A stretch of DNA of 48,211 nucleotides, taken from an uncultured Clostridia bacterium. Its GTDB lineage: Bacteria > Bacillota > Clostridia > TANB77 > CAG-508. This document shows positions 1 to 7,046 of this stretch, one piece after another. The notes under the pieces were generated by a model, which was not told where the DNA came from, searched no databases, and saw nothing but the letters and a program-made list of their open reading frames with translations. The DNA lies in assembly GCA_934168365.1 (NCBI GenBank), contig CAKPNJ010000009.1, forward strand, positions 1 through 48,211, read 5' to 3'. Position numbers and translations under genes: made by a program. Each line of letters starts with the position of its first letter. Position 1 is the stretch's first letter.

Positions 1-1
1 T

Positions 2-376
2 TTAATATTGTTGTTCGCCAGGTATAAAGTAATCTACAACACCATATACTATCGCACCAACTATTGCGGCCATCCAAGAAACTGTATAACCTGCAACAAA
101 GTATTGTGTTACATATAATACCACTGCAGAAAGAACAAAACCTACAAAACCTTTACCAAAAGAACTAGCATGTAAACCAGTAAATCTAGTAATTAAATAG
201 TCGATAATTGTAAGTACAATTGCTGCAGCTGCTAAAGACCAAAAGTTACTAATGTTAAAGCCAGGTGTAAAAAATGCTGTAATAGCAAGAACTATAGCTG
301 CTGTAATTAGTCTACCAATTATTTGCCAAGCTGTACCTTTAGTATTAGATCTTGTATTTGTATTTTCGTTTGACAT
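2..376 (-). CDS. Phage holin family / YvlD-like 4-helix membrane protein
   Basis: A 124-residue integral membrane protein. After a hydrophilic, Asn/Thr-rich N-terminus (residues 1-17), I see about four hydrophobic helices (roughly 18-38, 45-65, 75-95 and 100-118). That layout matches the small four-helix proteins annotated as phage holin superfamily IV or YvlD. Despite the name, chromosomal members are not linked to a prophage, and no phage gene is visible here. The ATG at 376 follows a strong AAGGAGG, and the stop lies at the window edge, so the gene is complete. It is transcribed divergently from the DUF421 gene. The cellular role is unknown; family assignment is by overall pattern only. 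Confidence 0.7.
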   Translation of the reverse strand: MSNENTNTRSNTKGTAWQIIGRLITAAIVLAITAFFTPGFNISNFWSLAAAAIVLTIIDYLITRFTGLHASSFGKGFVGFVLSAVVLYVTQYFVAGYTVSWMAAIVGAIVYGVVDYFIPGEQQY

Positions 377-441
377 GTCTAAACCTCCTTAATTTTAAAA
401 TAAGTTACATGGTTTGCTAATTTTATTATTTACTTAAAAAC

Positions 442-474
442 AAAAATTATTCAAACAATGAATAATTTTTTTAT
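442..474. terminator. AT-rich hairpin with T-tracts between divergent genes
   Basis: Arms AAAAATTATTC (442-452) and GAATAATTTTT (460-470) pair perfectly around a 7-nt loop. T-runs follow on the + strand and, in mirror image, on the - strand. It sits between two genes that point away from each other, so it does not end either one. It could be a leader attenuator for the DUF421 gene or a remnant of a lost gene. Confidence 0.45.
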
Positions 475-518
475 TTTGGCTCAAAATTATATTAAAAACT
501 TGTGAAAGGATTTTTAAA

Positions 519-1190
519 ATGACAATAACTTTAATAAGAACTATTGTGTTATACATACTCGTTTTAGTAGTTATGAGATTGATGGGAAAAAGAGAAATAG
601 GACAATTACAGCCATTTGAACTTGCAATTTCAATTATGATAGCTGATTTAGCTTCAATACCTATGACGGATGTTGGAATACCAATTACAAATGGAATTAT
701 ACCAATTTTAGGACTTTTAGTAATGCATTTAGTAATTTCTATTATAAACATCAAAAGCATACGAGGAAGAGAGATTTTGTGTGGAAGACCAACAATACTA
801 ATATATAGAGGAAAAATAGACGAAAAAGCTTTGAAAAAAGAAAGATTTACCATAAACGAGTTGGAAGAAAGATTAAGAGGAAACAATGTTGTAAATTTAG
901 GTGATGTTGAATATGCAATATTAGAAACGAGTGGGCAAGTAACTGTTATTCAAAAGCCTAATAAACGCACAACAACGCCAGAAGACTTTAATATAGAGCC
1001 GGATTATGAAGGTTTACCATATGATTTAGTAATAGACGGAAAAGTGTTAAATGAAAATTTAAGAAAAATTGGAAAAAATGAAATATGGCTTAAAAAGCAA
1101 GTGGAGAAATTTAATATGACACCACAGGAAGCTTTGATAGTGACTTTTGATGGGAAGGGGCAAATTTTCTGTCAGAAAAAAGAAAAATAG
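519..1190 (+). CDS. DUF421 domain membrane protein (YetF/YrbG-like)
   Basis: A 223-residue protein with three N-terminal membrane helices (roughly residues 3-20, 30-50 and 55-75) and a soluble alpha/beta C-terminal region. The segment around residues 20-36, with MGKREIGQLQPFELAI, is typical of the DUF421/YetF family. These proteins are common in spore-forming Firmicutes and their biochemical role is not settled. The ATG at 519 follows GAAAGGA. The stop is 9 nt before the next gene, a DUF4363 protein. DUF421 and DUF4363 genes often sit together, so I read them as a two-gene operon. Confidence 0.85.
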   Translation: MTITLIRTIVLYILVLVVMRLMGKREIGQLQPFELAISIMIADLASIPMTDVGIPITNGIIPILGLLVMHLVISIINIKSIRGREILCGRPTILIYRGKIDEKALKKERFTINELEERLRGNNVVNLGDVEYAILETSGQVTVIQKPNKRTTTPEDFNIEPDYEGLPYDLVIDGKVLNENLRKIGKNEIWLKKQVEKFNMTPQEALIVTFDGKGQIFCQKKEK

Positions 1191-1199
1191 GGGAGAAAT

Positions 1200-1589
1200 A
1201 TGTATAAGGAATTAGTTATTATAATTATAATAATAGTGCTAGTTATAGCAGGGAATATTATAACCCAAAACAATACAAATAAAACAGTTGAAACAATGAG
1301 TGAAGAGCTTAATACATTTAGAAATGAAATTTCGAGTGAGAATGTAAACAAACAGGAGGCTCAAAATCATATAAGTAAAATAAATGACACTTGGGAAGAA
1401 AAGTTAGAGACTTTAGCTTATTATATAGAACATGATGAGCTTGAAAAAGTAAGCACAGAACTTACAAAATTGAATGCTGATGTGAAAACAGAAAATTATG
1501 ACTTTGCAGTAGAAAATTTAGATAACTGCATATTTATATTGGAGCACATAAAAGACAAATCTGCACTGAAAATAGTAAATATATTTTAA
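1200..1589 (+). CDS. DUF4363 family membrane-anchored protein
   Basis: A 129-residue protein with one N-terminal transmembrane helix (about residues 5-20, very Ile-rich) and a mostly helical extracytoplasmic domain with a conserved-looking Trp near residue 66. Size, architecture and position directly after a DUF421 gene fit DUF4363. The start at 1200 follows GGGGAG. Its stop codon overlaps the converging dapB stop by two bases, so the two genes meet tail to tail with no terminator between them. The function is unknown; the context suggests it works with the DUF421 protein at the cell envelope. Confidence 0.7.
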   Translation: MYKELVIIIIIIVLVIAGNIITQNNTNKTVETMSEELNTFRNEISSENVNKQEAQNHISKINDTWEEKLETLAYYIEHDELEKVSTELTKLNADVKTENYDFAVENLDNCIFILEHIKDKSALKIVNIF

Positions 1590-2323
1590 ATATTATTATA
1601 ATATCCTGTAGGTTGCTTTATTATGAATTCGGCAGCCTTCAAGGCACCTTCAGCAAAAATACTGCGAGAATAAGCAATGTGCTTAACTTCAAAACATTCA
1701 TTGTCATTAAAAAACATTACACTGTGCTCACCAACAATATTACCACCACGAATACTAGAAAATCCAATTTCATTTGGATTTCTTTTTTCATGTTTTTGAA
1801 TTCTATTAAATTCATAAAAATATTTATTATCATTTGCTTCTTGAATAGCATTAGCAAGAGCTAATGCAGTTCCACTAGGACTGTCTACTTTTCTATCATG
1901 ATGTGTTTCTACAATTTCAATTTCGGAATTTGGAAGCTTTTGAGAAAGGCTACTTACAATATCCTTCATTAAGGCAATTTCATAAGACATATTTGCAGAC
2001 TGAAAAACAGCAATATGTTTAGAGGCGTTTAAAATCTTAGCTTGTTGTTCTTCAGTAAAACCAGTAGTAGCAATTACAAGGGCGATATTTTTAGATATAG
2101 CAAAATCTAAAATACCAACAGTAGCTTCAGGTGTTGAAAAATCAATAATAACATTAGGAAGTTCAAAGATATTGTTAAAATCATTGTAAACAGGGTATGC
2201 AAGATTATACATAGCATTTTTATCAAGGCCACCCATCAAATGCATATTTGGATGTTGCTTTATCAACTTAGCAACTTCACTACCCATTTTTCCGTTAATA
2301 CCATTTATCAAAACCTTTATCAT
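1586..2323 (-). CDS. dapB: 4-hydroxy-tetrahydrodipicolinate reductase
   Basis: DapB reduces the DapA product with NAD(P)H in the diaminopimelate/lysine pathway, which feeds peptidoglycan and, in spore formers, dipicolinate. The Rossmann nucleotide site GINGKMGSEV lies near residues 8-17. The catalytic and substrate segment ETHHDRKVDSPSGTA carries the conserved His-His, Lys and PSGTA residues. The length of 245 aa is normal. I chose the ATG at 2323 because GGAGGG lies just upstream; an in-frame TTG at 2338 lacks a ribosome site. Its partner dapA is about 1.4 kb upstream on the same strand, separated by an HD-domain gene and an opposite-strand orphan, so they are not a tight operon. Confidence 0.95.
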   Translation of the reverse strand: MIKVLINGINGKMGSEVAKLIKQHPNMHLMGGLDKNAMYNLAYPVYNDFNNIFELPNVIIDFSTPEATVGILDFAISKNIALVIATTGFTEEQQAKILNASKHIAVFQSANMSYEIALMKDIVSSLSQKLPNSEIEIVETHHDRKVDSPSGTALALANAIQEANDNKYFYEFNRIQKHEKRNPNEIGFSSIRGGNIVGEHSVMFFNDNECFEVKHIAYSRSIFAEGALKAAEFIIKQPTGYYNNI

Positions 2324-2340
2324 AAAACCCTCCAACAACT

Positions 2341-2420
2341 TTGGGTGACTTTTGGGACGGGGTCAAAAATCACCTTTTTTTAAATTAACAATGATTTTTA
2401 ACTCCGTCCCAAGGAATCAC
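2341..2420. repeat. REP-like inverted palindrome pair with GGGACGG loop (copy 1)
   Basis: Two hairpins face each other. The left one (2344-2374) pairs GGTGA-TTTT with AAAA-TCACC around a loop holding GGGACGGGG. The right one (2392-2419) pairs TGATT with AATCA around the complementary CCGTCCC. The two halves are also imperfect inverted copies of each other, so the whole 80 bp can fold into one long stem. The design matches a second element at 42309-42420. It lies between the HD gene and dapB, in dapB's upstream region. Confidence 0.75.
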
Positions 2421-2447
2421 AATTTAATATATTTTATTCAATTAAAA

Positions 2448-2999
2448 TTATATTATTCTAAAAACAATTAAACTTAAAAATACATAAGCATATTTATAGA
2501 ATTTCTTTGTATGTAAAATGCCTCTAATATGTCTAAAAGTTTCAACCAAAGCACTATACTTATCTGCAAAAGTAACTACAACAGTTTCCTTGTAATGCGG
2601 AATTTTAATAGTAACTGGCCACATATGATTAACAATTACATCTTTTTCTATGTCATTCAAATTAAAAATTTCGGTAGCATTTTTTAATGCAATTTTAGGA
2701 TGCATAAAAGCATGTTGTCCTTTCCAACTCTTGTCTTCTCTAATGTAAGTGTGCCAGTCGTATAAAAATAAATCATGAAGCATTGCACCACGAGTGGCAG
2801 AAACATAGTCTAAATTTAATTTTTTGCAAATTATATATGTGTAATAGGCAACCTGCATACAGTGCTTATAGCAAGAAGTATGTGCATGTTGGTTATATAT
2901 TTTCATTTTTTGAACCTTAGCATTTTTAACTAAGTCATTTATAATAGAGAAAAACTCTTCTAAAGAGGTGTTTTCAACTATTAAATCTTTTGTTATCAT
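2448..2999 (-). CDS. HD-domain phosphohydrolase
   Basis: A 183-residue soluble protein. Metal-site residues of the HD superfamily are visible: a His near residue 45 followed by HCMQVAYY, the doublet in MLHDLFLYDWH (residues 74-84), a His-rich stretch (GQHAFMHP), then VNHMWP and FADKYSA in the later helices. The spacing fits a small metal-dependent phosphohydrolase acting on a nucleotide or other phosphate ester; the substrate cannot be read. The ATG at 2999 follows AGGGGA. The last ten residues are unusually hydrophobic. The REP-like element separates it from dapB downstream on the same strand. Confidence 0.8.
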   Translation of the reverse strand: MITKDLIVENTSLEEFFSIINDLVKNAKVQKMKIYNQHAHTSCYKHCMQVAYYTYIICKKLNLDYVSATRGAMLHDLFLYDWHTYIREDKSWKGQHAFMHPKIALKNATEIFNLNDIEKDVIVNHMWPVTIKIPHYKETVVVTFADKYSALVETFRHIRGILHTKKFYKYAYVFLSLIVFRII

Positions 3000-3086
3000 A
3001 AAGTGATTTCCCCTTTTTTTAAACTCTACTTTAATTATATCACAGAGGGGAACAAAATGATACTAATTTAATAGAAATTTAATAAA

Positions 3087-3115
3087 TTGACAGAAATTAA
3101 CATAAGATGTATAAT
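3087..3115 (+). promoter_or_regulatory. Consensus sigma-A promoter of the orphan gene at 3166
   Basis: TTGACA (3087-3092) and TATAAT (3110-3115) with a 17-nt spacer form an exact consensus. The predicted start of transcription is near 3122, about 45 nt before the ATG. Confidence 0.9.
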
Positions 3116-3165
3116 GATTATTAAGTCTGAAAAGACAAATTATAACATCAGGAGGAAATCTTACA

Positions 3166-3648
3166 ATGCAGACAAATGAAAAAATCCCTATGCGGTTAGA
3201 GTTAGATGAAAAGGTTATTAAGAACCTTTTGACCTCTGATACAGATTTTGCAAGGAGATGGAACTCTATAAGGAGATCCAAGAAAGTCAAAGAAGCCTAT
3301 GCAAAGGCAGAAAAGGAAGTCAAGCAGAAAGCTGCAGAGGCTACTGAGGTAGATGAGAATAATGTGAAGTTGATGTGGCTGGATAAAACTTTTACAGAAG
3401 GAATTTATCATGCATTCACAATGTCTGTGCTTGGTACAGCCATTAATAAAGCCGTAGAAACGGACCTGCAGAAGCCTCTCAAGAAATATATGCTTGAAAT
3501 CATGGATGAAGATTTTATGCTTGAAATTATTGAGAAGCTTACGCAAGGATGTATCGATGCAATTGAGGATTTTATGCTGCAGGTTAAGGCTACTAAATGC
3601 TTTGAAGGTTTGTTTGGAGATATTTTTGGAGACATAGAAGAAGAGTAA
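3166..3648 (+). CDS. Orphan helical protein of unknown function, foreign composition
   Basis: I do not recognise this 160-residue protein. It is charged and looks mostly alpha-helical, with a Lys/Glu/Ala-rich coiled-coil-like stretch (about residues 37-58), a Trp at about 70, and an acidic C-terminus ending GDIEEE. There is no signal peptide or membrane segment. It has its own perfect promoter, an AGGAGG ribosome site, and a strong terminator directly after the stop, so it is a one-gene unit. Its base use differs from its neighbours: more CTG, CAG, AAG, GAG and GCC codons, with GC nearer 40%. It splits the dapA-dapB region on the opposite strand, which suggests recent acquisition. Confidence 0.8.
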   Translation: MQTNEKIPMRLELDEKVIKNLLTSDTDFARRWNSIRRSKKVKEAYAKAEKEVKQKAAEATEVDENNVKLMWLDKTFTEGIYHAFTMSVLGTAINKAVETDLQKPLKKYMLEIMDEDFMLEIIEKLTQGCIDAIEDFMLQVKATKCFEGLFGDIFGDIEEE

Positions 3649-3654
3649 GATTTC

Positions 3655-3690
3655 AACAAAAAGAGGTTGCAAATGCAGCCTCTTTTTGTT
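3655..3690. terminator. Bidirectional intrinsic terminator
   Basis: AACAAAAAGAGG (3655-3666) pairs with CCTCTTTTTGTT (3679-3690), with an inner TGCA/TGCA stem. It has T-rich tails on both strands. It serves the orphan gene on + and dapA on -. Confidence 0.88.
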
Positions 3691-3698
3691 AGTAAAAA

Positions 3699-4583
3699 TC
3701 ATATTAAATTAAACTTTTTCATTTCGGTTTCTAAAATTTTTTGTTTTTCTAAGGACATTGTAACCAAAGGTAAACGAACTCTCATACTATCATACTCCAT
3801 CATAGACAAAGCAGATTTTACAGGAATAGGGTTTGTTTCACAAAATAGACTATCTATTAAAGAAATTGATTTTATTTGAGAATCCTTTGCTAAAGTATAA
3901 TTACCACTTAAATAATCAAAAACCATATTATGAACAAACTTAGGAGCAATATTTGAAAGTACAGAAATAACACCGATTCCACCTAGAGATAAAATAGGGA
4001 GAGTTTGGTCATCATTGCCAGAATAAATATGCAAATTATCTCCACATAAATTAGCAATTTTAGCTATTTGAGATATGTTACCACTTGCTTCTTTTATAGC
4101 TACAATATTAGGAATCTTAGAAAGTTCTAAACAAGTTTTAGGTTCTATATTTAAACCAGTTCTGCTAGGAACATTATATAAAATAATTGGTAAAGAAGTA
4201 TTTTTAGCAATTTCTGTGTAATGCATAATTAAGCCATTTTGAGTAGTCTTATTGTAATATGGTGTAACAAGGAGCAAACCGTCTGCACCAATTTCTTCGG
4301 CATATTTGCTAAATTCAATTACAGATTTTGTGTTATTTCCACCAGCGCCAATAATAACAGGAATTTGCTTATGTACATTATCAATAGCAAATTTAGCAAC
4401 TTGCTTTTTTTCTTCTAAAGTCATTGTAGAAGATTCACCAGTTGTACCAAGAATAATAAGAGCATCAGCACCTTGCTGAATTTGAAAATCAATAAGCTTT
4501 TTTAATGTGTCAAAGTCAACACCATCTTCAGTAAAAGGAGTAACTAAGGCTGTACCACAACCAATAAATATATTTTTTTTCAA
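3699..4583 (-). CDS. dapA: 4-hydroxy-tetrahydrodipicolinate synthase
   Basis: DapA condenses pyruvate with aspartate semialdehyde, the first committed step of the diaminopimelate/lysine branch. The 294-aa TIM barrel shows GTTGESSTM (about residues 44-52), the Tyr motif YNVPSRTG (about 136-143) and the Schiff-base lysine in VAIKEASG (about 161-168). The start is a TTG at 4583, chosen because GGAGG lies 7 nt upstream; the next in-frame ATG would remove part of the barrel. It ends in the shared terminator at 3655-3690. DapB downstream takes its product. Confidence 0.96.
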   Translation of the reverse strand: MKKNIFIGCGTALVTPFTEDGVDFDTLKKLIDFQIQQGADALIILGTTGESSTMTLEEKKQVAKFAIDNVHKQIPVIIGAGGNNTKSVIEFSKYAEEIGADGLLLVTPYYNKTTQNGLIMHYTEIAKNTSLPIILYNVPSRTGLNIEPKTCLELSKIPNIVAIKEASGNISQIAKIANLCGDNLHIYSGNDDQTLPILSLGGIGVISVLSNIAPKFVHNMVFDYLSGNYTLAKDSQIKSISLIDSLFCETNPIPVKSALSMMEYDSMRVRLPLVTMSLEKQKILETEMKKFNLI

Positions 4584-4633
4584 AACAATACCTCCATAAA
4601 TATTTTTTGTATATCATATGTAGGCACAACAAA

Positions 4634-4660
4634 AAATGCCAACTAAAACTTAGTTGACAT
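4634..4660 (-). terminator. Intrinsic terminator of the smsCB operon
   Basis: Read on the - strand, GTCAACTAA pairs with TTAGTTGGC and is followed by TTTTTTG. It lies just downstream of the SufB-like gene and before dapA. Confidence 0.82.
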
Positions 4661-4667
4661 TTATAAT

Positions 4668-5609
4668 TTATTTTAAAAATCCACTTATAATTTGTTCCTC
4701 TGCTTCTTTTTCTGTAAGACCAAGAGTCATAAGCTTAATAAGTTGTTCTCCTGCAATTTTTCCAATAGCAGCTTCATGAAGTAAACTTGCATCAACATCA
4801 TTTGCTACTATTTTAGGAGTAGAAGTAACTTTTGCTTTATCCATAATAATTGCATCACACTCAACATGTCCAAAGCATTTGTTATTTCCGTTAACATTTG
4901 AGCTAAATTCTTGAACAGAGTTGTCTCTTGCAATAGCACGAGAAGCAACATGTACGCTAGAATTTTCACCATTCAAGTCAATATCAAAAATGCTTTTAGC
5001 TATTTGATTTCCAGAAGTCATAACTCTTTCTGTAATAACTAAACTTGTATTATTGCCAAGTTCGCCTTTGGTTTCACGAACAGTAGAAGAAACACCTTCA
5101 ATTTGAATAGTCTCCATTTCTAAGGTAGAACCTTCTTCAAGATTTACAATTGTTTGTGGATTTAAAATTCTATCTCCAGTTCCATTACCTTCACCATAAT
5201 GTTTTTCAATGTATTTTACCTTAGCTCCTTTTGATAAATGAAAGGTATGAATACCATCATGTTCTGAAGTTTCACAAGAGCTGTTATGAATACCACAACC
5301 TGCTACAATTACAACATCAGCATTTTCTCCAACATAAAAATCATTGTATACAACATCATTAAAACCTGCTTCAGTTAATATAACTGGAATGTGTACACTT
5401 TCATTTTTAGTATTTGGTTTAATAATAATATCAATACCAGGTTTGTCTTGTTTTGTGACAATATCAATATTGGCAGTAGTATTTCTAGCAACACCTTTGC
5501 CATTTTCACGAATATTGTATGCACCAATTGGAGTTTTTTCAATATCAGCAATGGTTTTTAGTAGATTTTTTTCAATTGCATCTAATTTATTTTCAATTTC
5601 ATTACTCAT
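4668..5609 (-). CDS. smsB: SufB/SufD-family Fe-S cluster scaffold (SmsB-like)
   Basis: A 313-aa beta-helix scaffold protein of the SufBD family. The C-terminal signature LLHEAAIGKIAGEQL, followed by a LGLTEKEAE segment, is diagnostic. A Cys/His-containing stretch, CGIHNSSCETSEHDG (about residues 102-116), lies in the first half. It would assemble Fe-S clusters with the ATPase encoded just upstream. It is shorter than classical SufB (about 470 aa). Only one SufBD gene is present, and no sufS, sufU or sufD is nearby; a lone SufC-SufB pair is the layout described as the minimal SMS system. I chose the ATG at 5609 because AGGAGG lies 8 nt upstream, 1 nt after the sufC stop; an earlier in-frame ATG at 5630 would overlap sufC. 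Confidence 0.9.
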   Translation of the reverse strand: MSNEIENKLDAIEKNLLKTIADIEKTPIGAYNIRENGKGVARNTTANIDIVTKQDKPGIDIIIKPNTKNESVHIPVILTEAGFNDVVYNDFYVGENADVVIVAGCGIHNSSCETSEHDGIHTFHLSKGAKVKYIEKHYGEGNGTGDRILNPQTIVNLEEGSTLEMETIQIEGVSSTVRETKGELGNNTSLVITERVMTSGNQIAKSIFDIDLNGENSSVHVASRAIARDNSVQEFSSNVNGNNKCFGHVECDAIIMDKAKVTSTPKIVANDVDASLLHEAAIGKIAGEQLIKLMTLGLTEKEAEEQIISGFLK

Positions 5610-5610
5610 A

Positions 5611-6336
5611 TTAGTTACCTCCTTTTTCAAGCATTACTTTACATGGCTTTTGAGTGTTATTTAAAAGTAGGGGAAGAACCTCTTCTTTTTGACCAACAGC
5701 TTGTACTTTTCCGTCAACAAGTAAAATAATTTCATCTGCAATATTCAAAATTTTTTCTTGGTGAGAAATGATAACTATTGAAGAATCACTAATTTCAGAA
5801 TGCATTTTTTCAAATACAGAAATTAAGCTATTAAAGCTCCATAAATCAATACCAGCTTCAGGTTCATCAAATACAGTAAGTTTAGATTTTTTAGCTGCAA
5901 GCATTGCAATTTCAATACGTTTTAATTCTCCACCTGAAAGCGAATTACTAACCTCTCTGTTTAAATAGTCTTTTGCACATAAACCTACATCAGAAAGATA
6001 GTTGCATGCTTCTGAAACATTTATAGTGTTACCAGAACTTAGTTCTATTAAATCTCTAACAGTCAAACCTTTGAATTTTACAGGTTGTTGAAAAGCAAAG
6101 CCAATTCCAAGTTTAGCTCTATCAGTGATTCCAATATTAGTAATGTCTTTTCCATCAAAGAAAATACTACCAGAATCAGGTTTCAAAATACCCATAATAA
6201 TTTTAGCAAGTGTAGATTTTCCAGAACCATTAGGACCAGTTATCGCAACTAACTTGCTGTTATCTATTTTTAAACTTATGTTATCTAAAATTTGTTTATT
6301 GTCTCTAAAATAAGAAACATTTTTAAGTTCTAACAT
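5611..6336 (-). CDS. smsC: SufC-type ATPase for Fe-S cluster assembly (SmsC-like)
   Basis: A 241-aa ABC ATPase without membrane segments. Walker A is GPNGSGKST (about residues 34-42), the Q-loop is in FAFQQPVKFKG, the signature is LSGGELKR (about 133-140) and Walker B is LTVFDEPEAGID (about 153-164). DEPEAGID and the VKFKG segment are hallmarks of SufC rather than of a transporter ATPase. It would dimerise on SufB-like protein and power cluster assembly. The ATG at 6336 follows AAGGAGG. It is the first gene of a two-gene operon with smsB, read to the terminator at 4634-4660. Confidence 0.94.
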   Translation of the reverse strand: MLELKNVSYFRDNKQILDNISLKIDNSKLVAITGPNGSGKSTLAKIIMGILKPDSGSIFFDGKDITNIGITDRAKLGIGFAFQQPVKFKGLTVRDLIELSSGNTINVSEACNYLSDVGLCAKDYLNREVSNSLSGGELKRIEIAMLAAKKSKLTVFDEPEAGIDLWSFNSLISVFEKMHSEISDSSIVIISHQEKILNIADEIILLVDGKVQAVGQKEEVLPLLLNNTQKPCKVMLEKGGN

Positions 6337-6443
6337 AATTTTACCTCCTTAAAATTTAGCACATATATTGTACCACAAAATAAGCAAAAATACTAGATTT
6401 TGAATAATATTTAGTAAAAATACCAAAATAAATATATAAAATA

Positions 6444-6472
6444 TTGACATACGTTAAAACGTACGCTATAAT
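6444..6472 (+). promoter_or_regulatory. Promoter and palindromic operator of the toxin-antitoxin operon
   Basis: TTGACA (6444-6449) and TATAAT (6467-6472) have a 17-nt spacer. Inside the spacer lies ACGTT-AA-AACGT (6451-6462), an inverted repeat well placed for Phd-family antitoxin binding and autorepression. The autorepression role is inferred from the family. Confidence 0.85.
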
Positions 6473-6494
6473 ATAAATATAGGGGTGATTAAAA

Positions 6495-6743
6495 ATGACG
6501 AATATAAATATTACAAATTTTAGAAAAGATATATATGAGTTATTAGAACAAACTATAAAGTTTAATGAACCAATAAATATTACAACTAAAAATGGGAATG
6601 CAGTTGTTATATCAGAGGAGGATTATAACGGACTAATGGAAACAGTATATTTATTAAACACACCGGGAATGAAAGAAAAACTTATAAAGGGAAAAGAAAC
6701 AAAAATAGAAGACTGTGTTGCAGAAGAAGAGGTGGAATGGTAG
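6495..6743 (+). CDS. Phd/YefM-family antitoxin
   Basis: An 82-aa type II antitoxin. The N-terminal half follows the Phd/YefM pattern: NITNFRKDIYELLEQ, then INITTKNGNAVVISEEDYN, where the stretch of alternating hydrophobic residues ends in the typical E-x-D-Y. This half dimerises and binds DNA; the acidic C-terminus (about residues 55-82, ending EEEVEW) should wrap and block the toxin. GGGGTGA precedes the ATG. Its reading frame overlaps the toxin start by 7 nt, so the pair is translationally coupled. It is probably autoregulated through the palindrome in its promoter. Confidence 0.9.
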   Translation: MTNINITNFRKDIYELLEQTIKFNEPINITTKNGNAVVISEEDYNGLMETVYLLNTPGMKEKLIKGKETKIEDCVAEEEVEW

Positions 6744-7009
6744 TGTATAAAATTGTTTATACTAAAGATTCAATAAAAGATATTGAAAAACTAAAAGGTG
6801 CTAATTTGAATAAAAAAGTATTGGCTTTAATTGAGATAATAAAAAATAATCCATTTCAAACACCACCACCTTATGAAAAATTAGTAGGAGATTTGCAAGG
6901 ATTATATTCTAGAAGAATAAATATAAAACACAGATTAGTGTATCAGATCCTAGAAAATGTTCAAACTGTAAAAATAATAAGTATGTGGACACATTACGAG
7001 AAAATATAA
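6737..7009 (+). CDS. YoeB/Txe-family mRNA-interferase toxin
   Basis: A 90-aa RelE-superfamily toxin that, by family, enters the ribosomal A site and cuts mRNA. The YoeB/Txe pattern is clear: a short N-terminal helix pair with KDIEKLKG, the mid-region FQTPPPYEKLVGDLQGLYS, the basic RRINIKHRLVYQI, and the C-terminal MWTHYEK carrying the catalytic His-Tyr. It begins inside the antitoxin gene, with GAGGTGG as ribosome site, and ends just before a terminator. No truncation is visible, so the module looks intact. Confidence 0.92.
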   Translation: MVVYKIVYTKDSIKDIEKLKGANLNKKVLALIEIIKNNPFQTPPPYEKLVGDLQGLYSRRINIKHRLVYQILENVQTVKIISMWTHYEKI

Positions 7010-7046
7010 AAAAGATTTGCCTCACAGAGTGAAGCAAATCTTTTTT
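7008..7046. terminator. Bidirectional terminator between toxin and arginase genes
   Basis: AAAAAAGATTTGC (7008-7020) pairs with GCAAATCTTTTTT (7034-7046), with an inner TCAC/GTGA stem. T-tails lie on both strands. The arginase stop codon overlaps its right arm. Confidence 0.92.

Noticed and set aside
1..376. Prophage edge suggested by a holin-family protein
   Set aside because: The family includes many chromosomal four-helix proteins, and no other phage gene is present.
434..886. A 150-aa frame on the minus strand across the DUF421 gene start
   Set aside because: It is antisense to a well-supported gene with a ribosome site and family features, and its own translation has no recognisable domain.
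4584..4667. Lysine riboswitch upstream of dapA or dapB
   Set aside because: The upstream regions are too short (dapA) or occupied by a REP-like element (dapB), and no riboswitch-like stems were seen.
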